From ZC4RG29 sp964521255 (GTDB taxonomy: Bacteria > Bacteroidota > Bacteroidia > Cytophagales > Cyclobacteriaceae), in contig CAZFRM010000030.1 in the NCBI GenBank assembly GCA_964521255.1, positions 1-42,398 on the forward strand: DNA of 42,398 nt. Direction: 5' to 3'. The position numbers and the translations under genes are program-made. Within the stretch, counting starts at the first letter, position 1, and every line of letters starts with the position of its first letter. The notes under the pieces were generated by a model, which ran no database searches, was not told the origin of the DNA, and saw only the letters and a list, made by a program, of their open reading frames with translations. This document shows, piece by piece, positions 1 through 7,399 of this stretch.

Positions 1-23
1 GGTGTGAGAGGCGCACCTCGCTG

Positions 24-49
24 CGAGTAGTAGCGGGGCCGTCTACTCG
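24..49. repeat. Short palindrome at the left edge
   Basis: CGAGTAG and CTACTCG form a 7-bp stem around a 12-nt GC-rich loop. It lies immediately downstream of the stop of the secreted orphan gene (which reads leftwards) and beside the outer bracket repeat at 50-66. It has no T-run, so it is not a standard intrinsic terminator. It may belong to a larger recombination or cassette-end structure that is cut by the window edge. Confidence 0.5.
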
Positions 50-66
50 ATTGGCGGTAGTTTTTA
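50..66. repeat. Left bracket repeat of orphan gene
   Basis: A 17-nt sequence containing ATTGGCGGTA is repeated in inverted orientation at 806-822 with one mismatch. The two copies enclose the 246-aa gene with almost no spare sequence: this copy contains the stop codon, and the other begins two bases before the ATG. Such tight bracketing is known for gene cassettes and similar units, but that interpretation is inference. Confidence 0.75.
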
Positions 67-804
67 GTCTGCAATCCAAAGTTCTATGGAGTCTTTTATA
101 GTCCACTTTCCATTTTCAAACTTTAGCAACGAACGCATTCCTGTGCTTGCTATTTGGTAGTCAACTACTGCAAATCGATAATTACAAAGTGCAATTCCTA
201 TTACCCTCGGTTGAGTATAGATTGCTGTCCAATTCCTATTCATTGTGGTTGTCAACAGTGTATCCAAGAAGTCCTTTTTTTCATAGTACTCCATTTCCTT
301 CTCAAAGGTGTTGGCTTGTATAAATTGTTTTGCAACACAGCGGTATTCCGCTAACATGAATAGAGTCTTTACGCCCTTAAACTTAATATCGGGATGAAAG
401 GAGAAAAGTGTGTCTGTAAATGTATAATCCAAATTGGCATTCAGGGAATCTATATCACATTGGGTTGTAAATGGTATGTCATCTTGTATTACAATGTATT
501 TTGTCCCAGTGAACCAAGTGCGATCACCCCATGCATCCCATCCAAATTTCTTGTAGTCAAATGGGTCAAACAGTGCCCGATGAATTGAATAGATGATATT
601 TGATGTCGAGTCCAGAGTCCGAGTTTTTTCTAATTCACGTTTTGTTGCTTTGTGCCAGTTATCAAGAAACCTAGTCAAAAGCTTTGTCGACTTGGTAGAG
701 TAGGCTTTCTCTAGTGCACTAGTTTTACGCGCGCAAGTTTTACTTTGTCCCAGAACTGAAACACTTAAAACAATCACTAATATATGTGTAAGTAGTATCT
801 TCAT
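64..804 (-). CDS. Secreted protein of unknown function
   Basis: This 246-aa protein matches no family I can name. Residues 1-19 form a typical lipid-export-free signal peptide (MKILL then a long hydrophobic run ending LGQ), so the product is probably periplasmic or secreted. The mature part is soluble-looking, rich in Asp, Phe and Tyr, without repeats, membrane segments or a sorting domain; a single Cys follows the cleavage region at about residue 24. It stands alone, and 17-bp inverted repeats touch both ends of the frame. The neighbouring DNA is non-coding and palindromic, which suggests the gene arrived as a self-contained unit. That it is a real gene rests on its length, the signal peptide and the intact frame. 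Confidence 0.75.
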   Translation of the reverse strand: MKILLTHILVIVLSVSVLGQSKTCARKTSALEKAYSTKSTKLLTRFLDNWHKATKRELEKTRTLDSTSNIIYSIHRALFDPFDYKKFGWDAWGDRTWFTGTKYIVIQDDIPFTTQCDIDSLNANLDYTFTDTLFSFHPDIKFKGVKTLFMLAEYRCVAKQFIQANTFEKEMEYYEKKDFLDTLLTTTMNRNWTAIYTQPRVIGIALCNYRFAVVDYQIASTGMRSLLKFENGKWTIKDSIELWIAD

Positions 805-805
805 T

Positions 806-822
806 TAAAAATTACCGCCAAT
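806..822. repeat. Right bracket repeat of orphan gene
   Basis: Inverted partner of 50-66, 16 of 17 positions matching. It lies between the ATG of the orphan gene and a second inverted repeat at 829-896. Confidence 0.75.
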
Positions 823-828
823 GTAATT

Positions 829-896
829 TGTATCCGTCGTTACTTTTTTCCCTTCCAAAACAAAAATAAAATTAAAAAAAAGTAATGACGGATACA
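829..896. repeat. 21-bp inverted repeat upstream of orphan gene
   Basis: Arms at 829-849 and 876-896 (outer end TGTATCCGTC on the plus strand) match at 20 of 21 positions around a 26-nt AT-rich loop. The structure sits 25-92 nt upstream of the 246-aa gene, so it could be an operator, an mRNA hairpin or an element end. A TATTTTTG box on the minus strand (861-868) fits the Bacteroidota -7 consensus but lacks a TTG at the right distance. Confidence 0.65.
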
Positions 897-897
897 T

Positions 898-1338
898 GGT
901 GTTATGTTGAGTTTTGTAACGATCAGTTAACCACTAGCGACAGCGTTCCTACAAAACGTAGTTGAAACAGTTTTTCCCTTTCTATTCAGCAGTCACGTTA
1001 ATTTTAGCTGACATATGATTTTTAGCTCCGGCTAAATGTCCGTTTGGCCGTGGTACAGGACTAAATCCTCAAGCAGGTTTATAAAAAATTTTCATTGATA
1101 ACACCAGTTAACGTTTCCCATACTTGATTTTGTCATCCCAGAACGCTAACTTTTGCCAAGTCTTTCTTGACGTCTCAACACGTCAACAAGTGCGAACTTG
1201 AACGGTCTCACCGGAAAGACTTGAGTCGCATGCTGCTCCCGTTATCAATTCCATTCTTTATAAACCTGACTTGACCCGCAGTCCTGTAAAATTAACTGAC
1301 TAGCTATCCAGAACTGTTTCAATTCAACATAACAACCG
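898..1338. repeat. ~440-nt nested imperfect palindrome
   Basis: Complementary blocks occur in strictly nested order: 901-910 with 1324-1333, 962-972 with 1312-1322, 997-1006 with 1287-1296, 1055-1062 with 1280-1287, 1069-1085 with 1257-1274 (one extra base), 1094-1102 with 1241-1249, 1157-1166 with 1214-1223, and 1167-1173 with 1180-1186. The left arm carries extra sequence between blocks. No open frame of useful length exists here. The rest of the 805-1514 gap holds the inverted repeat at 829-896 and AT-rich DNA. It could be a structured RNA, a decayed palindromic element or a recombination site. Confidence 0.6.
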
Positions 1339-1514
1339 AACATACGTATTGCTGATATTTCTCTTTTATCGGGGTGCTGCTGCATCTCAAATATTTGTAA
1401 AAAGAGAACCATTTCAAAATTCAATGTTCATTTTTTCAAAGACACTAATAATTGAATTTGTGAAGGCATAAAAAATTGAAAGCCTAATTGAGATCTCAGG
1501 CTGAAATATTACAA

Positions 1515-3785
1515 CTACTCAATAACAGCAATCTTTCCCACAAAACTTTCACCACCACCTTGCGTTGCGCTGAAGATAAGGTACATTCCTGTTGATGCTC
1601 TTCTTCCATTGTAATCACGCACATTCCAGGTAGCGGTTCCGCCATTGGCTTGTGTTTGCCAGATTAATTTTCCGCTTACATCGGTGATCTTAACAATCGC
1701 ATCAGTTGCCAAACCGCTTATACCCACCGTTCCATTGAAATCTGGAGTGACAGGGTTTGGAAAAACTTTCACGGATTGAAAAGTGAACTGACTTTCTGTA
1801 GCATCTGATCGAAAAGATACTATTCCCTTATCCGTTGAAAAGAATACCTCGCCAGACATGGGATCGATGGCAATGGATAAAATTACATTTGAAATCAACG
1901 GACTGTTTTCTGTTGTAAAACTGTAAACTAACTCTTCCCCTGTTGGATTGAATAACCAAACACCCCGTTCGGTTCCAATCCACTTTCTATTACCACCATC
2001 AACAGCAATAGCGGTGATCTTTTCATCACTCAATAAATAGCGGTTATCAAAAATCGGAAGTATGGCATTTATACTTGTAGAAAAAGCTTCAGCAGGATTA
2101 AAAAAATAAGCAACACCTTTATCCGTGCCTACCCAAATGTATCCATCACGATCTTGTGCAATAGCATAAACATTTCTGCTGGGCAATCCACCAACACCCG
2201 CTTGATTAGTGAGGTAGGCTGTCTCATTTATTTCCCGGTTGAATACGAACAGCCCTCCGCTTTGTGAAGGATTTATTATTGTCCAAACACTTCCCGCATA
2301 ATCAATCAGTAAGTCGAGTGGAAAACGTGCGGCTGACAAACTAAAATTGAAAGCCTGCCATGCATTGTCTTTGAATAAATGGAGGGGAGAAGAAGCGCCG
2401 TAATTTCCAACCCAAAGTCCATCGGAAGAATTTTCTATTGCTGATATGTTAACTCTGTTCAGGCCAGGGCTCAGATTGATTAACGAGCTGTTCGTTTCAT
2501 TGTATATCACAGCTGGATTTGAAATGCTCCCCGACTGAACACCATAACCAAAAGACGATGTGTAAAGTATTCCATTTGCAAAGTCAATATCGGTGATATC
2601 ATTAACAGGAGAAATTTCCTGCGACCATTGTGCTGAAGAAAAAATGCTGACAACTCCCGGATTTCCTTTCGGTTGTAGTGTTGACGTGTATCCCCCCTGT
2701 AGCGCATATAGTTTTCCATCTAAATACTTTAACCGTGTTGCTGATGTAAATGCGGGACCATTTGGGAGATAGTTTGAAAAAGACCCGCTTGCATCTGACA
2801 ATAAACCATTGCTTGCATCTCCAACCCAGATTTTTGATTGATCGTCTTGCAAGGCAAACTTTGGTGTCGTTATTAATGATGACGAAACTTCTGTTAATGC
2901 ATTTGATGCCGGCAATTTCCATACATGATTGCTTTCGCAGATGAGTAAATTATCAGTGGAGGCTGTGAGTGATTGAAAGGTGATATTCTCCAGGAAACTC
3001 TCTTTGCTCCAGAGACCAGATTCGTAATTAAATACTCCGGCGTTATTAACCGTAGCATAAATCTTATGGTTGAATATTGCTACACCTTGAATCGTTCCAG
3101 CAAATTCATTTTCATCAAATCTTTTCCAGTTGTTAAAGTCGAGAAGATTATCATCCAGATCTCCCGCAAGTACCCCGTTAGTGGTAGCTAAGAAAATACT
3201 ATCACCTTTAAAAGCGCTTTGATTGATGCCGATCAATTCTCCGGTTGAGCCAAGATCACGCCACGTTTCTTTAACTTCAAGTTGCGTCATACTGAATACA
3301 ACTACACCATAATCGGCAGAGAGGTAAGCAAATCCATCGCTGAAATTTATATGATTGATCTTCTTTGATCCGGGAATTGTTGGATTGGTTAACCGGTCAA
3401 AATTTGTAACAACATTTTCTTTTATGATGTCAAGGTTGCCATCCGCATAGGCGACCATCAGTTGATTCGTTACCTTATCATAGTTAATAAAACTGATCGT
3501 TGATCCTGTAAGTCCGTTTAATTTTGAATAGCTGGTTAAGCTATATTCATCGCGATCAAGTACAACGATTCCATTTTCTGCAGCTCCGAAGATTTTATCA
3601 TCACTAAACGTTACGCTATTGATGTTGTTGTAAGAGATATGCATGCGCCATGCACCTAACGGAATATCCGTTTGCCCCAATGCATCAAACAGTAACAATG
3701 AAAAACAAAAAGATAAAATCAGGCTGATAAAATTCTTTGTGCCCTCTGTGGTTCTTGGCGAAACTCTGTGCAATGACATTAACAT
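1515..3785 (-). CDS. porZ: T9SS attachment-complex protein, PorZ-like
   Basis: This 756-aa secreted beta-propeller protein resembles PorZ of the type IX secretion system. In characterised species PorZ sits on the cell surface with PorU, PorV and PorQ and helps attach secreted cargo to lipopolysaccharide. After a signal peptide (hydrophobic run near residues 19-37, ending ALGQ) comes the family opening LGAWRMHISYNNINSV, then propeller blades with motifs such as IWVGTDKGVAYF and KWIGTERGVWLF. The last ~85 residues form a C-terminal sorting-type domain (VFPNPVTPDFNG, then GKLIWQTQ and STGMYLI). Length is close to known PorZ (about 770 aa). The first ~17 residues are encoded by a repeat-like sequence, so Met1 or Met3 may be a recently acquired start. 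No other por gene is nearby. Confidence 0.85.
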   Translation of the reverse strand: MLMSLHRVSPRTTEGTKNFISLILSFCFSLLLFDALGQTDIPLGAWRMHISYNNINSVTFSDDKIFGAAENGIVVLDRDEYSLTSYSKLNGLTGSTISFINYDKVTNQLMVAYADGNLDIIKENVVTNFDRLTNPTIPGSKKINHINFSDGFAYLSADYGVVVFSMTQLEVKETWRDLGSTGELIGINQSAFKGDSIFLATTNGVLAGDLDDNLLDFNNWKRFDENEFAGTIQGVAIFNHKIYATVNNAGVFNYESGLWSKESFLENITFQSLTASTDNLLICESNHVWKLPASNALTEVSSSLITTPKFALQDDQSKIWVGDASNGLLSDASGSFSNYLPNGPAFTSATRLKYLDGKLYALQGGYTSTLQPKGNPGVVSIFSSAQWSQEISPVNDITDIDFANGILYTSSFGYGVQSGSISNPAVIYNETNSSLINLSPGLNRVNISAIENSSDGLWVGNYGASSPLHLFKDNAWQAFNFSLSAARFPLDLLIDYAGSVWTIINPSQSGGLFVFNREINETAYLTNQAGVGGLPSRNVYAIAQDRDGYIWVGTDKGVAYFFNPAEAFSTSINAILPIFDNRYLLSDEKITAIAVDGGNRKWIGTERGVWLFNPTGEELVYSFTTENSPLISNVILSIAIDPMSGEVFFSTDKGIVSFRSDATESQFTFQSVKVFPNPVTPDFNGTVGISGLATDAIVKITDVSGKLIWQTQANGGTATWNVRDYNGRRASTGMYLIFSATQGGGESFVGKIAVIE

Positions 3786-3812
3786 CCGCTAATTGACTAA
3801 TCCGCTAATCGA
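3734..3812. repeat. Degenerate intergenic repeats reaching into porZ 5' end
   Basis: The segment 3734-3773 (CTTTGTGCCCTCTGTGG and flank) and the segment after it, with CGCTAATTGACTAATCCGC, look like the low-complexity dispersed repeats common between Bacteroidota genes; a related form occurs at 31221-31274. The first part is translated as the PorZ residues SLHRVSPRTTEGTK; the second covers the tdk-porZ junction. Confidence 0.5.
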
Positions 3813-4396
3813 TTCTTCATTCCCTCAATAAATGCTTTCCTGCTCCTCGCTTCATACTCCTGCTTTTCTCCCAACATAATTTGCTTCTCATCATCTGCAA
3901 GCCGGTAAGAAAACGAAGCAAGCTCACCGGTTTGTGCACAGATGGCGTGAACTTTTGTGACAAACTCTGCTACCGCGAGCAAATAGGGCATAGGCCCGAA
4001 AGGCTTGCCTTTGTAATCCATATCAAGGCCGGCAACGATCACGCGCTTTCCATTATTCGCCAAAGTATTGCATACATCAACCAAAGCATTGTCGAAAAAC
4101 TGTCCTTCATCAATGCCTACTACATCACAATTCCCCGCCAGCAAAAGGATGTCGTTAGCAAATTGCACGGGTGAAGATCGGATAGCATTTTCATTGTGTG
4201 AAACTATTTGTTGATGATGATAGCGTTTATCAATGGCAGGTTTAAAAATTTCAACTTTTTGCTTAGCAATGATTGCGCGGTTGAGCCGGCGAATCAACTC
4301 CTCGGTTTTACCCGAAAACATGCAGCCACAGATCACTTCGATCCAGCCTGCACGTTCGTCCTTATGTCTTCCTCCAAGATGGGGTTCTACAAACAT
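3797..4396 (-). CDS. tdk: Thymidine kinase (TK1 family)
   Basis: This 199-aa enzyme phosphorylates thymidine to dTMP with ATP in the pyrimidine salvage pathway. The Walker A loop GCMFSGKT is at residues 24-31, and the catalytic Glu is E97 in IDEGQFF. The lasso and nucleoside-binding region (LLGEKQEYEARSR) is near the C-terminus. The family usually has a zinc site of four cysteines; here only C153 remains, with T156, S185 and A188 at the other places (ICAQTGE and ARSRKAF). The gene is otherwise intact, so this looks like a structural variant rather than decay. It ends 11 nt before porZ, and the two may share a transcript. Confidence 0.95.
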   Translation of the reverse strand: MFVEPHLGGRHKDERAGWIEVICGCMFSGKTEELIRRLNRAIIAKQKVEIFKPAIDKRYHHQQIVSHNENAIRSSPVQFANDILLLAGNCDVVGIDEGQFFDNALVDVCNTLANNGKRVIVAGLDMDYKGKPFGPMPYLLAVAEFVTKVHAICAQTGELASFSYRLADDEKQIMLGEKQEYEARSRKAFIEGMKNRLAD

Positions 4397-4446
4397 GGAT
4401 GCAAGTTAACAGACGGTGGCGATTTTTTTGAGGAAGTTTGTATTCA

Positions 4447-4896
4447 TTAAAACCTGTAGCCTAAACTGATCCCTCCCCAATGAAAAAAAGTATGGTTATT
4501 AAAAATGGGTGTATAGCCAATTCGAAATAAAAATCTTTCCTGAACGGGCTGGTATCGATAGCCTATAAACATCGTTCCGTACACTCCAATTTGGTAGTGT
4601 TCAATATTTTCATCGTAGTGATCACGATAATACGCGAATATCATTCCGCTGCTTAAGTCAAAATAGTTTGGAGATTTACCAAAGTATTTACCAGCCAAGA
4701 TGGGGATGATGAGATTTTTGTTAATAAAACTCAACCCTATTTTGCCTGTAAAGTCTTTTGCGAAAATCCGTTCATAGTTAACAGAGTAAATACCACCTTC
4801 TCCCAGTACACCCACTTGAATAGAATTTCTAAATACATCTTGCGCACTGATTTTCAGCGTTAGCATCAAGAGGAGTGGTATGATGTAACATTTCAT
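4447..4896 (-). CDS. Small outer-membrane beta-barrel-like protein
   Basis: This 149-aa protein has a signal peptide (residues 1-18, ending ISA before QDVF). The mature part alternates hydrophobic and polar residues and is rich in Gly, Tyr and Phe. It ends in GYRF, the aromatic C-terminus typical of proteins inserted by the BAM complex. This suggests a small eight-stranded-type barrel with no recognisable enzyme motif. It precedes tdk on the same strand by 50 nt. A precise family cannot be assigned from the sequence. Confidence 0.7.
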   Translation of the reverse strand: MKCYIIPLLLMLTLKISAQDVFRNSIQVGVLGEGGIYSVNYERIFAKDFTGKIGLSFINKNLIIPILAGKYFGKSPNYFDLSSGMIFAYYRDHYDENIEHYQIGVYGTMFIGYRYQPVQERFLFRIGYTPIFNNHTFFHWGGISLGYRF

Positions 4897-5065
4897 AGAA
4901 GGTTTTTAAAGTATTATACACAATCAGATTTCTGCGTCCAGGTAAGAATACTAAAATCTTTAATTTCAATTTACTGAAATTTCACTAATTCGTCTCACTC
5001 CCCATTACCCCTTTTACAAGCTAGCAGAGCAATTTGAAATATGTCCAAAAAATCACTTTAACTCT

Positions 5066-5073
5066 TAACTTTG
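5066..5073 (+). promoter_or_regulatory. Possible -7 box for the 336-aa gene
   Basis: TAACTTTG matches the Bacteroidota -7 consensus TAnnTTTG, 43 nt before the ATG. No TTG is seen at the usual 19-21 nt upstream, so this is a partial match only. Confidence 0.4.
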
Positions 5074-5116
5074 TTGACTAGTATACAAATACCTACATTA
5101 GAGCGTTTGACTAATT

Positions 5117-6127
5117 ATGGAAGAAAAAATTAATCTGAAAGCGATCGCGCAGTACAGTGAAGAATACGCTGACAAGGTGCTTGATTCTTTCTTTTCAGGA
5201 AACACAAAAATATCTGGCCCGGAAATTTTGAACCTCTGTGAGCTGCGGCAGATTAACTTGTTTGTCATTTACGAATTGCTCAAAGCCTGGAAAGAGGAGA
5301 ACGCAAAAAACCGCAGTGCATTTTTTGACTACTCCGTTGAAGCTGTTAAAGAGGCCATGGAGACGCTGATGAGCACACTCTCAAATCATATCTCCATTAG
5401 CCGCGAGCATTTTTCTCCTTTATTGAAAAAAGCAACTTACAACACCTTGCTGCTTGTCTTAGATCCATACGATTTTTTTGCTGACCTTATCGAAGGCCAA
5501 AATGATAAGATCACGGTCGATTCATTCAGGGAACAATTAAAATATTTGAAGATTAACCGACCACCACTGGAGCACTTGCTTCAAAAACTAGAGCAAAAAA
5601 ATGAGACAATAACTTCAGGTAATGAGGCCTTCGGAATGTTGGACAGCATCCTGGAAGAAGTGAATTTTACTCCCGAAGACATCGATGGTTATCTTGCAAA
5701 ATTTTCAGGCGTTGTGCCGGTTTCCATAGATCGTTTTTATGAACAGAAACCGCCGGCTGAAAATAAGGACGAAACAAAAATTGAAACCTCACCCTATTTT
5801 ACTCCCGCTGCTGTCGCTTCACAAACGCCCGCGAAACCAACGGTGAATGAAAAACATGTTCAGGAACCAAAACCTACATTGGCAGACAATTTTAAAAAGA
5901 TAGCGAAGATAAAAGAAGGACTTACCATCAACCAGAAGTTCATGTTCACCAAGGTTTTATTTCACGGTGATTTTGAATTATTCAGCAAGGCTATCGATGA
6001 CCTTGACCGGCAGGATAATTTACAGGGCGCCATGCGTTACATTGAAAAGAACTATGAAGAATGGGATCGCGAAAGCGAAGAGTTCAATGAGTTTATGGAA
6101 CTGGTGGAGAAAAGATTTGGGAATTGA
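5117..6127 (+). CDS. Conserved Bacteroidota protein, function unknown
   Basis: This 336-aa cytoplasmic protein has no signal peptide or membrane segment. Residues 1-200 are mainly helical and acidic. A Pro/Lys/Glu-rich linker covers roughly residues 208-255, and a compact helical C-terminal part follows, starting INQKFMFTKVLFHGDFELF and ending EFMELVEKRFGN. The C-terminal segment resembles one I know from hypothetical proteins of many Bacteroidota; no biochemical role is known to me. The gene converges with rodA (6-nt gap), so it is a neighbour of the cell-shape operon but is transcribed apart from it. Confidence 0.8.
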   Translation: MEEKINLKAIAQYSEEYADKVLDSFFSGNTKISGPEILNLCELRQINLFVIYELLKAWKEENAKNRSAFFDYSVEAVKEAMETLMSTLSNHISISREHFSPLLKKATYNTLLLVLDPYDFFADLIEGQNDKITVDSFREQLKYLKINRPPLEHLLQKLEQKNETITSGNEAFGMLDSILEEVNFTPEDIDGYLAKFSGVVPVSIDRFYEQKPPAENKDETKIETSPYFTPAAVASQTPAKPTVNEKHVQEPKPTLADNFKKIAKIKEGLTINQKFMFTKVLFHGDFELFSKAIDDLDRQDNLQGAMRYIEKNYEEWDRESEEFNEFMELVEKRFGN

Positions 6128-6133
6128 GTTTGA

Positions 6134-7399
6134 TTAAATTCTATGCAATACCTGCGTACGATTCGCATCTAGTTTTAGCAGGATAAAGAGCAGAATTGTA
6201 AAGCTCCACAAGGAAGAACCTCCATAACTGAAGAAGGGTAGCGGAATACCAATGACAGGAAATAATCCAATGGTCATTCCTATATTAATTGAAAAATGGA
6301 AAAAGAGAATACAGGCTACACTATATCCATACACTCTTGCAAACCTGCTTTTCTGTCGCTCAGCAAGAAAGATCACGCGAAGAAACAACGCCACAAATAA
6401 ACTGATAACAAGAAGACTCCCTATCCACCCTTGTTCTTCACCAATGGTACAAAAGATAAAGTCTGTACTTTGTTCGGGAACAAATTTAAGTTTGGTTTGA
6501 TTGCCATCGAGAAAGCCTTTGCCTGTCAACCCCCCGCTTCCTATAGCCACTTTGGACTGATAAACGTGATACCCCACACCGAGCTGATCAAGATCAGGGT
6601 TTAGAAGTACACGAATACGTTTTTGGTGATGCTCCTGAAGTACGTTATTAAAAATAAAATCAACACTCTTAATTGTGCCCATTAGCATTAAAGCCGCTAC
6701 CGTTATTACGGTGATGCGTTTCTTTTTTTTCTTGCCGAGAAGAATCAAAGTAAGCCACACACAGCCGATGATTGCGAATAAGATGTACTCATTCTCTACA
6801 ATCAAAGTCAGGACGAAGATGATCGCTATTCCAATTCCGATGAGGATGAGAAAAGGAGACATTCCTTCGCGATAGAAAACCAAGACGAAAGAAGTGAAAA
6901 CAAGCGCTGTTCCGGTATCTTTTTGTAAGAGGATCAATGCCATTGGGCCAAGGATGATGGCGAACAAGATCACTTGGTTCCGCAGTAAGTCCATGCGGAA
7001 CCCAACCGTACCGATGTATTTAGCCACTACAAGCGCCGTGGCAAATTTGGCAAACTCAGAAGGTTGAAAGCCAAATGAACCGATGCGTAGCCACGCCTGG
7101 TTTCCTCCAACCTCACGTCCTGAGAAAAGAACGATTACACACAAAAAAAGAACGAAGCCGTAAATAACCCATGCAAAGGTTTCATAGAACCTCATATCAA
7201 CAATGAGGATGGCCATGATGATGACTACACTTGAGGCAATAAAGATTAATTGTCTTCCTGAATTGATAGAGGTGTCAAAAATAGATTGATTCGCATCATA
7301 TGTAACGGAGAAAATATTAAGCCATCCCCAAAACACAATAACGGCATACAGCGCTACCGTGATCCAATCCATTTTTGTTGTTATCTTTTCCTGCCTCAT
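6134..7399 (-). CDS. rodA: Rod-shape peptidoglycan glycosyltransferase RodA
   Basis: This 421-aa SEDS-family membrane enzyme polymerises lipid II glycan strands during lateral wall growth, working with PBP2. About ten hydrophobic segments are visible. Family signatures include GREVGGNQAWLRIGSFGFQP, QKDTGTALVF and, near the C-terminus, IGIPLPFFSYGGSS. The start codon overlaps the stop of the PBP2 gene by one base (TGATG on the minus strand), so translation is probably coupled. It is the last gene of the mre/rod operon. Confidence 0.96.
   Translation of the reverse strand: MRQEKITTKMDWITVALYAVIVFWGWLNIFSVTYDANQSIFDTSINSGRQLIFIASSVVIIMAILIVDMRFYETFAWVIYGFVLFLCVIVLFSGREVGGNQAWLRIGSFGFQPSEFAKFATALVVAKYIGTVGFRMDLLRNQVILFAIILGPMALILLQKDTGTALVFTSFVLVFYREGMSPFLILIGIGIAIIFVLTLIVENEYILFAIIGCVWLTLILLGKKKKKRITVITVAALMLMGTIKSVDFIFNNVLQEHHQKRIRVLLNPDLDQLGVGYHVYQSKVAIGSGGLTGKGFLDGNQTKLKFVPEQSTDFIFCTIGEEQGWIGSLLVISLFVALFLRVIFLAERQKSRFARVYGYSVACILFFHFSINIGMTIGLFPVIGIPLPFFSYGGSSLWSFTILLFILLKLDANRTQVLHRI

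Noticed and set aside
898..1338. Remnant of an IS element or transposase gene.
   Set aside because: The palindrome has no coding capacity on either strand and no recognisable transposase fragments.
4897..5116. Possible regulatory region between divergent genes.
   Set aside because: Apart from the TAACTTTG box at 5066-5073 no repeat, operator or RNA structure could be supported.
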